Source: Mucilaginibacter achroorhodeus (lineage in GTDB: Bacteria > Bacteroidota > Bacteroidia > Sphingobacteriales > Sphingobacteriaceae). Taken from it: a stretch of 64,000 bases of DNA. Numbering within the stretch: the stretch's first letter is position 1; each line of letters opens with the position of its first letter. The notes under the pieces are model-generated. The model saw only the letters and a program-made list of their open reading frames with translations, made no database searches and was not told the DNA's origin. Below, in pieces: positions 43,147 to 53,241 of the stretch. The position numbers were made by a program, and so were the translations under genes. Location: positions 62,001 through 126,000 of the forward strand of contig NZ_VOEI01000005.1 in NCBI RefSeq assembly GCF_007846095.1, written 5' to 3'.

Positions 43147-44724
43147 ATGAAAAAACGATATATTTTCAGTTGCCTCGTAGCGGGTGCTACATTTATGGCC
43201 AGCTGTACAAAGAATTTTGAGGCGATAAACACTGACCCCAATAAAACGACCGGTAATTTAATTAACCCAAATTATTTCTTATCGCAGTCGCAGATCACAT
43301 TTTCGCAAACTGGTTATGACCAACTGCTTTTCCAAAGTGAGTGGATGCAATCTTTGGCCTCAACCTTTAGCTACTACTACAACGGTGATAAGTACGTTTT
43401 TGGCGGCGCTGGTTCTGGTTACTTTAGCTACCCCTGGAACAGGACTTATAGCGCATTAACGCTGATTGTTGAAATGCAAGCTCTTATCAAGGACAAGCCT
43501 GAGTACACTAATCTTAATGCTTGTGCTACAATTTTGCGGGTAATGGAAGTACAGCGTCTTACCGATTTGTATGGCGATGTACCTTACTCAGAAGCAGGTT
43601 TGGCTAAATCAGGTAACTTTACACCTAAATATGATGCACAGCAAGCCATTTACGCAGATATGCTGGCACAATTGGATGCTGCAACTGCGGCTCTTGATGC
43701 TTCAAAGGTGGGCCCTACTGCTGATTTATTTTACAAAGGTGATGTTAGCAAATGGAAACGCCTTGGTTACTCGATGATGTTGAAATTGGGTATGCGTTTA
43801 GTGAAAGTTGACCCGGCAACCGCAAAAACTTATGCTGAAAAGGCATTCGCGGGTGGTACAATGAGCAGCATTGCAGATGACGCGAAAGTTATGGCTGACC
43901 CGGCTAACGCAACAAGCAGTAACTCAGATGTTATGCGTACACCAGACGACTTCAGAGAGGTTAGATGGGGCAAAACGCTTATCGATTATATGAAATCGAA
44001 AAACGATCCTCGTATACCAGCAATTGCAGAAATAGCTATTGGTAACGGCCTTGCCGCTAACCAAAATCAAACCGCTGGTGACAACACTGCAAGCCTGCAG
44101 CAAGGTATGCCGAATGGATACACCATAAGCAGCATTGCTAATGCTCCCGGTTATCCTGGCGCAACACCTGCCGCAAGTGCAACTGACGCTCCTGCACCTC
44201 TTGGTAAATATTCTCGTCCTCGTTTCCAGGTTTATGCTGACAGAGGAAGTGCAAACTATATTTACACTTATGGTGAGTCTGAATTATTATTAGCGGAGGC
44301 AGCATCAAGAGGCTGGAATACTGGTGTTGCAGCTACTCACTTTGCAAATGCTTTAACCGCTGATATGAAAACTTTGGCTGGTTACAATGCCACTCCAATT
44401 GCTACTGTTAGTGATGCAGCTATTGCAACCTACGTAGCGGCAAACCCACTTAACCCGGCTACTGCTTTACAACAGATTAACCTGGAGTATTGGGTAACAA
44501 CTTCTGCTACTTTCAACTATAACGAAACGTTTGCAAACTGGAGAAGATCAGGGTTCCCTGTATTAACACCTGTTGTTTTCCCAGGTCAATATATAACTGG
44601 TCAGGTACCGCGTAGAATGCCTTATCCAACCAGTCAATTACAACAAAACGGGGCTAATTATAACGCAGCTGTGCAAAGACAGGGTGCGGATAATTTTGCT
44701 ACCCGTGTTTGGTGGGATAAATAA
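43147..44724 (+). CDS. SusD/RagB-family surface glycan-binding lipoprotein
   Basis: A 525-residue lipoprotein with a lipobox at ASC (about residue 20) followed by TKNFEAINTDPNKTT, typical of the SusD-like subgroup found with SusC of this type. Further landmarks are RLTDLYGDVPYSEAG near 135 and the C-terminal region with NETFANWRRSGFPVL. It starts 7 nt after susC. A 16-bp hairpin lies just downstream, which may set its expression relative to the following genes. Confidence 0.93.
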   Translation: MKKRYIFSCLVAGATFMASCTKNFEAINTDPNKTTGNLINPNYFLSQSQITFSQTGYDQLLFQSEWMQSLASTFSYYYNGDKYVFGGAGSGYFSYPWNRTYSALTLIVEMQALIKDKPEYTNLNACATILRVMEVQRLTDLYGDVPYSEAGLAKSGNFTPKYDAQQAIYADMLAQLDAATAALDASKVGPTADLFYKGDVSKWKRLGYSMMLKLGMRLVKVDPATAKTYAEKAFAGGTMSSIADDAKVMADPANATSSNSDVMRTPDDFREVRWGKTLIDYMKSKNDPRIPAIAEIAIGNGLAANQNQTAGDNTASLQQGMPNGYTISSIANAPGYPGATPAASATDAPAPLGKYSRPRFQVYADRGSANYIYTYGESELLLAEAASRGWNTGVAATHFANALTADMKTLAGYNATPIATVSDAAIATYVAANPLNPATALQQINLEYWVTTSATFNYNETFANWRRSGFPVLTPVVFPGQYITGQVPRRMPYPTSQLQQNGANYNAAVQRQGADNFATRVWWDK

Positions 44725-44740
44725 TAAGCCCGATTTTAGT

Positions 44741-44782
44741 TAATTCGTAAAGAGGCGATGCCTCTTTACGAATTACTTTTTT
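44741..44782 (+). terminator. Long perfect hairpin downstream of susD
   Basis: A perfect 16-bp stem (44741-44756 with 44760-44775) with a 3-nt loop is followed by CTTTTTT. It can act as a terminator, giving high susCD and lower downstream expression, or as a 3' stabiliser for the susCD mRNA. Confidence 0.8.
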
Positions 44783-44794
44783 AAGTTTGATGTA

Positions 44795-47700
44795 GTGTTG
44801 AAGATCCCTAATTATTTAAGCTGCTTAATTCTTTTTGCGGCTACTTGCTTGCCTGGTTCTCTGCCTGCGCAAACACTTTTTAAACTATTACCCCCAACCC
44901 AAACAGGCGTTAAGTTCAGTAATGATATTTCAGAAACTGAGTCATTGAACGTACTGTCATATGAATACTTTTATAATGGTGCCGGCGTTGCAGTTGGCGA
45001 CATTAATAATGATGGTTTGCCTGACCTTTTCTTCACAGGCAACATGAAACCCAATAAGCTTTACCTTAACCTTGGTGGCTTAAAATTTAAAGATATTACC
45101 AGCCAGGCCGGTGCCGATTTAGCGGGCCGTAGTAATGGTTGGAAAACAGGTGTTACCATGGCCGATGTTAACGGCGATGGGCTACTGGACATTTACGTTT
45201 GCTATTCGGGCAAAAAAGACGATGCTACCCGGGCAAACCAATTATTCATCAATAAAGGAAACAACAAATTTGAGGAACAGGCTGCGGCATACGATCTTGC
45301 TGACACAGGCTACAGCACCCAGGCCGTATTTTTCGATTACGATAATGACGGCGATCTGGATATGTTCCTGCTAAATCACAACATAAAAAAAATAGATAAC
45401 ATGGAGCTTGCACGCTTTAAGGAACAAACGGACCTTTTAGCAAGTAACAAACTCTATCGTAACGATAACGGTAAATTTGTAGAAGTATCCAAAAATGCAG
45501 GTATTATCCAAAACCCGCTAACGTTTGGTTTAGGGGTAGCCGTATCAGACATTAACAAAGACGGCTGGCTTGATATCTACGTAACTAACGACTACAACGA
45601 ACCCGATTACATCTATATTAACACACACGATGGCAAATTTGCCGAGCGCTCAAAAGAGATGGTAAGGCACATGTCACATTTCTCTATGGGTGTTGATATC
45701 GCCGATTACAACAATGATGGTTTCTCTGATATCTTAACCCTTGATATGCTGCCTGCAGATAATCACAGGCAAAAATCGCTTCAGTTAGAGGAGAATTATG
45801 AGGCTTTTGCCTTAATGCAGAGCCAGGGATTATACAACCAATACATGCGTAATATGCTGCAGCTAAATAACGGCGACGGCACGTTCAGTGAAATTGGACA
45901 GCTTGCAGGTATTTCAAATACCGATTGGAGCTGGAGCCCGCTTCTTGCCGATTTTGATAATGATGGTTATAAAGACCTTTTTATATCTAACGGCTATTTA
46001 AGAGATTACACTAACAAAGACTTTCTGCGCTATTGGGGCGATTATAAGATAAAAAAGGCCATGGCTGGGGAGCCTTTCCTGTTGATGGATCTGGTGAAAG
46101 CGATGCCATCAACCCCGGTGCCTGATTATATTTTCCGTAACAACCACGATCTTACTTTCACTAATAAGCAGGTTGAATGGGGTTTAAATCAGCAAAATAT
46201 TTCTGGTGGTGCTGTGTATGCCGACCTGGATAATGACGGCGACCTGGACCTTGTGGTAAACGCTATTAATCAGCCTGCTGCAATTTATCAGAACACTGCT
46301 GCAGATAACTCTAAAACCCATTACATCGCCTTTAAGTTAAAAGGAGCTGGCAAAAACACTGCGGCCATCGGCGCAAAAATTTATGTTTACAGTCCGCTGG
46401 GTGAGCAGTACCAGGAACTGATCCCCGGAAGAGGTTATTTGTCTTCGGTATCAACCACCTTGAATTTTGGACTGGGGAATCAGACCAGGATAGATTCGGT
46501 AAAGATCATCTGGCCAGATCAAACCGTGCAATATCTCCGCGATGTTAAAGCTGACCAGCAACTTATAGTTGACCATAAGCCAACAGCCATGGCTGCTTTG
46601 GAAACACCCGCACCAAAACTATTAAACGAAGTTAAACCAATCATCGATTACAAGGCTGATGAGATAACCGACAACGATTTTAAGCGCCAATTGCTGATGA
46701 CGTTCATGTATTCCAGAGCTACTCCGGTAATGGCTAAAGCCGATGTTAATGGTGACAAGTTGGAAGATATTTTTGTGAGCGGCGAAAAGGGTAGTCCGGG
46801 CAAATTGTTTATTCAGCAACCTGATGGCTCTTATCAGCCGGTTGAATTGATCCGGGGATATTCCGATAATATCGGCAACATAGCTGCTGCAGCCTTCCTT
46901 GATGCAAATGGCGATGGTAAGCCTGATCTTTACCTCGCAAAAGGTGGCTATGGGAATTATGAGCCAAATACACCCGATCTGCAGGATGAATTATACCTGA
47001 ATGAGGGGAACGGCCGTTTTGTGCTTACCAAAACATCTTTACCTGTTATAAATGCTAACAGCAAAAGTTGCGTAGCGCCTTGCGATTTTGACGGCGATGG
47101 TGACATGGACATTTTTGTGGGCGGTAGGGTAGTGCCTGGTAAATATCCGCTTGCTCCGCAAAGCTACCTGCTGATTAATGATGGCAAAGGCCATTTTACC
47201 GTTGCAGATGTACCGTTTGCAAAATTAGGTATGGTAACTGATGCGCAATGGGTCGACCTTGATAACGATAAACGTAAAGACCTTATACTTTGCGGCGAGA
47301 TGATGCCGATAAAAGTATTCATTAACACAGCTAAAGGTTTTGAAGATCGCACTGCGGATTATTTCAATACCTCACAGAGTGGATTTTGGTTCAAAATGGC
47401 TATTGCAGATGTAAACGGTGATGGTAGGCCAGACCTTATTGCAGGCAACTTAGGTGATAACTCACAGATACATGCTACGGATAAAGAACCTGCTGATCTT
47501 TATTATGCTGATTTTGATGAAAACGGCTCTATAGATCCTTTTCTCAATTTTTATAATGGTGGCACCAGCTATCCATTTGTGAGCCGCGACGAGTTGAACG
47601 AGCAGATCTATCCGATGCGTCGTAAGTTCAACTCATACAAGGCTTATGCGGACGCAACGATGAAAGACATCCTTTCACCTGAGCAAATGGCCAAAGCACA

Positions 47701-48079
47701 AAAGCTAACTGCTAATACAATAACTACAACCTTGTTCATCAACAGGGGTGGTAAGTTTAACGCCATGGCCCTGCCAATCGAAGCCCAATTTGCGCCGGTT
47801 ACGCAGATATTGGTAAACGACTTTAATAAGGACGGCAAAAAGGATTTATTATTATTAGGCAATAAATCCGATAATCGCTTAAAGATAGGTAGCATAGATG
47901 CCAATTACGGCGTGTTGTTAAAGGGCGATGGCACGGGTAGATTTATTTACGTTCCGCAGCCATCATCCGGTCTGTCTATAACCGGCGATGTAAAATCAGC
48001 CATGGAAACCAGGGGGGCTAATGCCGATTATTTGATCATCGGTACATCAGGTAACCCGCTTCAATTTTTTAAACGATGA
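44795..48079 (+). CDS. FG-GAP/VCBS-repeat protein with ASPIC/UnbV domain (CRTAC1-like)
   Basis: A 1094-residue exported protein. The start is non-ATG: GTG at 44795 or TTG at 44798, both immediately before a signal peptide ending LPAQ. Two sets of FG-GAP calcium-binding repeats (DINNDGLPDLFF, DVNGDGLLDIYV, DYDNDGDLDMFL and similar) form beta-propellers at about 55-470 and 640-1030. An ASPIC/UnbV domain lies between at about 510-585 (GRGYLSSVSTTLNFGLG, VKIIWPDQTVQYL). It is paired with the haloperoxidase-type gene by a 4-nt overlap. The role is likely glycan or protein binding at the surface. Confidence 0.88.
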   Translation: MLKIPNYLSCLILFAATCLPGSLPAQTLFKLLPPTQTGVKFSNDISETESLNVLSYEYFYNGAGVAVGDINNDGLPDLFFTGNMKPNKLYLNLGGLKFKDITSQAGADLAGRSNGWKTGVTMADVNGDGLLDIYVCYSGKKDDATRANQLFINKGNNKFEEQAAAYDLADTGYSTQAVFFDYDNDGDLDMFLLNHNIKKIDNMELARFKEQTDLLASNKLYRNDNGKFVEVSKNAGIIQNPLTFGLGVAVSDINKDGWLDIYVTNDYNEPDYIYINTHDGKFAERSKEMVRHMSHFSMGVDIADYNNDGFSDILTLDMLPADNHRQKSLQLEENYEAFALMQSQGLYNQYMRNMLQLNNGDGTFSEIGQLAGISNTDWSWSPLLADFDNDGYKDLFISNGYLRDYTNKDFLRYWGDYKIKKAMAGEPFLLMDLVKAMPSTPVPDYIFRNNHDLTFTNKQVEWGLNQQNISGGAVYADLDNDGDLDLVVNAINQPAAIYQNTAADNSKTHYIAFKLKGAGKNTAAIGAKIYVYSPLGEQYQELIPGRGYLSSVSTTLNFGLGNQTRIDSVKIIWPDQTVQYLRDVKADQQLIVDHKPTAMAALETPAPKLLNEVKPIIDYKADEITDNDFKRQLLMTFMYSRATPVMAKADVNGDKLEDIFVSGEKGSPGKLFIQQPDGSYQPVELIRGYSDNIGNIAAAAFLDANGDGKPDLYLAKGGYGNYEPNTPDLQDELYLNEGNGRFVLTKTSLPVINANSKSCVAPCDFDGDGDMDIFVGGRVVPGKYPLAPQSYLLINDGKGHFTVADVPFAKLGMVTDAQWVDLDNDKRKDLILCGEMMPIKVFINTAKGFEDRTADYFNTSQSGFWFKMAIADVNGDGRPDLIAGNLGDNSQIHATDKEPADLYYADFDENGSIDPFLNFYNGGTSYPFVSRDELNEQIYPMRRKFNSYKAYADATMKDILSPEQMAKAQKLTANTITTTLFINRGGKFNAMALPIEAQFAPVTQILVNDFNKDGKKDLLLLGNKSDNRLKIGSIDANYGVLLKGDGTGRFIYVPQPSSGLSITGDVKSAMETRGANADYLIIGTSGNPLQFFKR

Positions 48080-49416
48080 GAGGTATTAAACAATACTTGT
48101 TTATAGCAGCTGCTTTTATTTCGGGTGCCGCATCTGCGCAAAGCAGCAAAACATACCCCGATTATCTGCAGCCCGATCATGCTGTTAATGCTTTGACCAT
48201 GGTAATGATACATGATGTGGTTAGTCCGCCGGTGGCTGCGCGTTATTATGCATATAGTATGATGGGCGCTTACAACCTGGTAGAGGCTAATACCCAAAGT
48301 ATTCCGGCCTTAAAAAGCATCGTTAAAGCATACCAACCTACCGGCGTTTTAGATACGCTGAAAGGCAAGTACGATTACAAAATTGCCTCTTACTACTCTA
48401 TTCTGGAGATAGGTAAGCAGTTGTTACCATCAGGCGCGCTTTTAGAAGATGATCAGACACAATTTGTGACACTGTTAAAGAAAACTGGTGTTAAACAGGA
48501 TGTAATAGACAATTCTATCAAAGCCGCTTTAGCAGCCTCAAAAGATGTATTGGCTTTTTCTAAATCTGATAATTACAACAAGTTAAGTGCCCTAAAACGT
48601 TATACACCATCAAAAGCTGACGGAAAATGGTATCCAACACCGCCGGGATATTTTGAAGCGGTAGAACCAAACTGGCGTACCATAAGAGTGATGTTGCTCG
48701 ATTCGGCGAGGCAATGTAAAGCCGCTAAACTCGTGCCTTTCAATAAGGATACAACTTCGGCATTCTATAAACAGGTAATGGAGGTTTACAATCAATCCAA
48801 ACACCTGAGCGTTGAGCAGATAAACCAGGCCATGTTCTGGGATTGCAACCCGTTTGCTATTACCACATCTGGCCACATGGCTATCGGGTTTAAAAAGATC
48901 AGTCCGGGGGGCCATTGGATGCATTTGACGGGGCAGGTTGCCAGGCAGGCTAAGCTAAGTTTCGATCAAACTGTAGCCGCACTTACTGTAGAAGGTGCTA
49001 CCTTAATGGATGCCTTTATAAGCTGTTGGGATGAAAAATACAACAGCGACCGCATACGCCCTGAAACTTTTATTAACAGGTATATTGATGTAAAATGGCA
49101 GCCTGTGCTGCAAACACCACCATTCCCCGAGTTTACCAGTGGTCATGCTGTAGTATCAAATGCATCTGCAGAACTACTTACTTATTTGCTTGGCGATAAC
49201 TTCAACTTCACAGACAATACTGAAGTGCCTTTTGGTAGCAGCCAGCGTTCGTTCAAGTCGTTTAGGCAGGCAGCCGCAGAAGCATCCATGTCGCGCTTTT
49301 ACGGGGGCATACACTACATGGAGAGTGTAACGCAGGGCAACGTGCAGGGTAAAGAAGTGGGTAACATTGTGATCAGCAAATTAAAGGCAGCAGGATTACA
49401 GCCTTTTGCTAAATAA
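48076..49416 (+). CDS. Vanadium-dependent haloperoxidase/PAP2-superfamily protein
   Basis: A 446-residue exported protein (signal peptide about 1-21, ending ASAQ). All seven residues of the vanadate pocket are visible at family spacing: K321 and R328 in KYNSDRIRP, S355-G356-H357 in TSGH, and R407 and H413 in SRFYGGIH. The PAP2 Asp after the last His is replaced by Ser (HYMES), as expected for haloperoxidase-like rather than phosphatase members. It could be an H2O2-dependent halogenating enzyme or an acid phosphatase. It is coupled to the CRTAC1-like gene. Confidence 0.88.
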   Translation: MRGIKQYLFIAAAFISGAASAQSSKTYPDYLQPDHAVNALTMVMIHDVVSPPVAARYYAYSMMGAYNLVEANTQSIPALKSIVKAYQPTGVLDTLKGKYDYKIASYYSILEIGKQLLPSGALLEDDQTQFVTLLKKTGVKQDVIDNSIKAALAASKDVLAFSKSDNYNKLSALKRYTPSKADGKWYPTPPGYFEAVEPNWRTIRVMLLDSARQCKAAKLVPFNKDTTSAFYKQVMEVYNQSKHLSVEQINQAMFWDCNPFAITTSGHMAIGFKKISPGGHWMHLTGQVARQAKLSFDQTVAALTVEGATLMDAFISCWDEKYNSDRIRPETFINRYIDVKWQPVLQTPPFPEFTSGHAVVSNASAELLTYLLGDNFNFTDNTEVPFGSSQRSFKSFRQAAAEASMSRFYGGIHYMESVTQGNVQGKEVGNIVISKLKAAGLQPFAK

Positions 49417-49478
49417 TATCAGGCAGGCTTTAATATAAGGCGCTGCATCTACCTTATTGTCGATAGATAATTAAAAAT

Positions 49479-50918
49479 ATGAGAACAATTCGTTTTTTAC
49501 TTTTCCTTTTGATCTGTCCGTTTCTGTTGCGTGCGCAGGAACACAACATGTCCGCCAATTACATAGCGCCATCAGACCCAGCGGTGCAGGCAAATCTTAA
49601 AAAATGGCAGAAATTAAAGTTTGGTCTGTTTATGCATTGGGGTACCTACAGCGAATGGGGTGTAGTAGAAAGCTGGAGCATTTGTCCTGAAGATGAAGGA
49701 TGGACGCAACGCAAAGGCCCGTACAGCGCTACGTACAATGGTTACAAAGCAGCATATGAGAACCTGCAAACTACCTTTAATCCCACAAAGTTTGCTCCCG
49801 AGAAATGGGTAAAAGCCGCCAAAGCTGCCGGGATGAAGTACGTGGTTTTTACAACCAAACACCACGATGGTTTCAGTATGTTTGATACCAAACAAACAGA
49901 TTATAAGATCTCATCGAGCAAAACACCCTTCTCGTCAAACCCAAGGGCAAACGTTACCAAAGAGATCTTTAACGCCTTTTCTAAGGAAAACTTCATGATA
50001 GGGGCGTATTTCTCAAAGCCCGACTGGCATTCTGAAGACTATTGGTGGCCATACTTCCCGCCAAAAGACAGGAACGTTAATTACGACCCTGCCAAACACC
50101 CTGATCGCTGGCAGAAATTCAAGGATTTTACTTATAACCAGATAGGCGAGTTGATGACGGATTATGGCAAGGTAGATATTCTGTGGTTAGATGGCGGATG
50201 GGTAAGGCCAAAAAGCACTATCGATACCACGGTTGATTGGCAAAAAGCCATCACCTTTAACCAGGATATTGATATGCCACGTATTGCCAAAATGGCGAGG
50301 GCTAAACAACCCGGCCTCATAGTGGTAGACCGTACGGTAGCGGGCGAATATGAAAACTACACTACTCCTGAGCAAACAGTTCCAAACAAGCCGCTCGATC
50401 ATCCTTGGGAGAGCTGCATCACCATGGGTAATTCGTGGAGTTATGTGCCCGGCGATAAATACAAATCGGCAAACGAGATCGTTAATCTTTTAGTAAAGAT
50501 CGTATCAAGAGGCGGAAACCTATTGATGAACATTGGCCCCGGCCCTGATGGTGATTGGGACCCTACAGCTTATAACCGCCTGGCAGATATAGGTAAGTGG
50601 ATGGCTATTAACCAGGAAGGTATTTACAATTCCGTACCGGTTGCTCCATATTCAGAAAATAATGTTTTCTATACTAAGGCAGAAAATGGCAAGGCTGTAT
50701 ATGGTTTCTTAACATCGGCATCAGAGAATGTAACATTACCAGCCAGTATCACTATGCATGTCGAGAATCCTAAAGGCGTTAAAAGCGTGAAAATTTTAGG
50801 GCTTAGATCAAAAGTAAAATGGGCTAAAAAGGAAGATGCTATTGTTATTGATATACCATCAACCTTGCAAGCTAATAACGGATTAAAGCAAGCGGCAACG
50901 TTTAAGATCGCTTACTAA
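49479..50918 (+). CDS. GH29 alpha-L-fucosidase
   Basis: A 479-residue exported retaining fucosidase (signal peptide ending LRAQ). GH29 landmarks are KFGLFMHWGTYSEWGVVESW near residue 46, VFTTKHHDGFSMFDT near 124 and the nucleophile Asp238 in DILWLDGGW. A small beta domain follows at about 390-479. It would remove terminal or core-linked fucose. It precedes GH20 and GH92 genes with gaps under 20 nt, forming one glycan-degrading unit. Confidence 0.94.
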   Translation: MRTIRFLLFLLICPFLLRAQEHNMSANYIAPSDPAVQANLKKWQKLKFGLFMHWGTYSEWGVVESWSICPEDEGWTQRKGPYSATYNGYKAAYENLQTTFNPTKFAPEKWVKAAKAAGMKYVVFTTKHHDGFSMFDTKQTDYKISSSKTPFSSNPRANVTKEIFNAFSKENFMIGAYFSKPDWHSEDYWWPYFPPKDRNVNYDPAKHPDRWQKFKDFTYNQIGELMTDYGKVDILWLDGGWVRPKSTIDTTVDWQKAITFNQDIDMPRIAKMARAKQPGLIVVDRTVAGEYENYTTPEQTVPNKPLDHPWESCITMGNSWSYVPGDKYKSANEIVNLLVKIVSRGGNLLMNIGPGPDGDWDPTAYNRLADIGKWMAINQEGIYNSVPVAPYSENNVFYTKAENGKAVYGFLTSASENVTLPASITMHVENPKGVKSVKILGLRSKVKWAKKEDAIVIDIPSTLQANNGLKQAATFKIAY

Positions 50919-50937
50919 TACAGTTACATCTACATAC

Positions 50938-53226
50938 ATGAAAAATTCAAGAAAAGGAATTATATTCTTTTTATTATGCCTTGCCGGCGTTGCCGTTAAA
51001 CCGGTATTTGCACAAGGCGATAGATACGATATTATCCCTTACCCTGCATCATTAACCGCAGGCACAGGTGCGTTTACGATAACGCCGACAACCCGAATAA
51101 ATGCCGCCCCCGGTAAATTTACTAACGAGGTTGCGCAGCTTAACCAGTTAATTAAACGCGGATTGGGTGTTACCCTTAAACCCGGTGCAGGATCAAAAGC
51201 CATAAACATGGTTTATGATGAAACTTTGCCTATCGAGGGTTATCATATGGATATCACGCCGGCCGCGGTGACAATTAAATCGCGCACCCCGGCAGGGATG
51301 TTCAGGGCGGTAGAAACCATCAGGCAGTTGTTGCCGATAGGTTTAGAAAATGGCTCATATCACGGTAAAACTTTGAGCTTGCCGGCCGTAAGCATAGCCG
51401 ACCAGCCCGAGTACGCATGGCGTGGTATGCACCTGGATGTTTCAAGACACTTTTTCTCTATCGGCTACCTGCACAAATTCATCGACCTGATGGCTTTGTA
51501 TAAAATGAACAAGTTTCATTTGCACTTAACCGACGACCAGGGCTGGCGCGTAGAAATTAAAAAATATCCACTGCTAACCCGGCAAGGCGCATGGCGCACT
51601 TTTAACAACCAGGACTCTGCCTGCATGAAAATGGCAAAAGATAACCCTGATTTTGAGATTGATAAATCACATATTATTCAACGCGATGGTAAAACCCTAT
51701 ATGGTGGTTATTACACACAGGCGCAGCTGAAAGAACTGGTTGCTTATGCTGCCTCAAAGCACATCGAGATCATCCCTGAGATTGATATGCCCGGCCACAT
51801 GATGGCAGCCATCACCTCATACCCGTTCTTAACCTGTAACGGTGAGAATAAGTTTGGTGAGCTGTTCTCTAAGCCTATTTGCCCTTGTAATGAAACAACT
51901 TATGAATTTGCCCAGAATGTGTTTGATGAGATCATGCAGATATTCCCATCGCAATACATTCATATTGGAGGCGATGAGGTTGACCGTACTGATTGGGCAA
52001 AATCTGCAGAATGTAAAGCGATGATGCAACGCGAAGGCATTAAAGACCTGGCTGGCTTGCACAGTTACTTCATCAACCGGATGGAAAAATATTTCAATTC
52101 AAAAGGCAGAAGACTGATAGGTTGGGACGAGGTGATAGAAGGTGGCATTAGTCCGACGGCTACTATCATGTATTGGCGAACCTGGGTACCGGATGCACCT
52201 GTTAAGGCAGCCAAAAATGGTAACTCGGTGATCATGACGCCGGGCGAACCGCTGTACTTTGATAACCCTGCCGACCAGTATTCTATTTATAAAGTTTATC
52301 ACTTTAACCCGATCCCGGCGAAGCTGAATAAGGAAGAAGCGAAAGCTATTATAGGTGCACAAGCAAACATCTGGACAGAAAAAATTCCGTCTGAAAATCG
52401 CGCTGATTACATGTTTATGCCACGCATGACTGCACTTGCAGAAAGATTGTGGAACGGCGATGCTAAAAATTACGATGGCTATCTGAAAAGACTTACAGAC
52501 CAATACAAAAGGATGGATGCTTTAAAGGTGCATTATCGCCTGCCTGATATTCCCGGTATTGTTAGTGAGAACGTTTTTACAAACAATGCCGTGTTAAGCC
52601 TTAAAAAACCACTTGCTGAAATGACTATCAGGTACACAACCGATGGTACGCTACCACAAACAAATTCAATGGTTTTGGCGGGCCCGTTAAACATCACTAA
52701 AAGCACCAATATCAAATTAGCCGCCTTTATGCCAAACGGCCTCAGAGGCGATATTTATAACATCACTTACAAACAGCAATCATTGGCACCCGCCGTAAAG
52801 GCAAATATTACTGCTGGTTTAAAATGCGATTATTACAAGGCGTTTTTCAAGCAAACCTCATTGATCGAGTCTAAGAAACCTGACAGTAGCTTTACCGCTA
52901 ACAATATCGTTGTGCCGGCTTCTGTGAATGCACCTTCTTTCGCGTTGGTTTATAAAGGATATATTAATGTACCCGAAAGTGGTATCTATACGTTCTATTT
53001 AACTTGCGACGATGGTGGTATCTTAAAAATTGCCGACCGCATGGTGGTAGATAATGATGGTCTGCACTCCGCACAGGAAAAGAACGGGCAGGTAGCTTTG
53101 GGCAAGGGTTTACAGCCTTTCCTATTAAAGTTTATAGAAGGCGGCGGCGGCTTTGCGCTTAAACTGAAATACAGTTTCAATGGCAGCACGCCGGCAGAGG
53201 TGCCATCAACATGGTTTAAAAACTAA
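50938..53226 (+). CDS. GH20 beta-N-acetylhexosaminidase with PA14 domain
   Basis: A 762-residue exported enzyme (signal peptide ending VFAQ). The order is an N-terminal GH20b domain, a catalytic barrel starting WRGMHLDVSRHFFS near residue 161 with the Asp346-Glu347 pair in HIGGDEVD, a chitobiase-C-type segment (IRYTTDGTLPQTNS at about 565) and a PA14 domain at about 625-760 (GYINVPESGIYTFYLTCDDGG). It removes terminal GlcNAc/GalNAc by substrate-assisted catalysis. The PA14 domain probably binds glycan. Confidence 0.94.
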   Translation: MKNSRKGIIFFLLCLAGVAVKPVFAQGDRYDIIPYPASLTAGTGAFTITPTTRINAAPGKFTNEVAQLNQLIKRGLGVTLKPGAGSKAINMVYDETLPIEGYHMDITPAAVTIKSRTPAGMFRAVETIRQLLPIGLENGSYHGKTLSLPAVSIADQPEYAWRGMHLDVSRHFFSIGYLHKFIDLMALYKMNKFHLHLTDDQGWRVEIKKYPLLTRQGAWRTFNNQDSACMKMAKDNPDFEIDKSHIIQRDGKTLYGGYYTQAQLKELVAYAASKHIEIIPEIDMPGHMMAAITSYPFLTCNGENKFGELFSKPICPCNETTYEFAQNVFDEIMQIFPSQYIHIGGDEVDRTDWAKSAECKAMMQREGIKDLAGLHSYFINRMEKYFNSKGRRLIGWDEVIEGGISPTATIMYWRTWVPDAPVKAAKNGNSVIMTPGEPLYFDNPADQYSIYKVYHFNPIPAKLNKEEAKAIIGAQANIWTEKIPSENRADYMFMPRMTALAERLWNGDAKNYDGYLKRLTDQYKRMDALKVHYRLPDIPGIVSENVFTNNAVLSLKKPLAEMTIRYTTDGTLPQTNSMVLAGPLNITKSTNIKLAAFMPNGLRGDIYNITYKQQSLAPAVKANITAGLKCDYYKAFFKQTSLIESKKPDSSFTANNIVVPASVNAPSFALVYKGYINVPESGIYTFYLTCDDGGILKIADRMVVDNDGLHSAQEKNGQVALGKGLQPFLLKFIEGGGGFALKLKYSFNGSTPAEVPSTWFKN

Positions 53227-53241
53227 TATACTCTGGGAAAG

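Noticed and set aside
52099..52503. 134-codon minus-strand frame inside the GH20 gene
   Set aside because: Antisense shadow of a catalytic domain with conserved residues on the plus strand.
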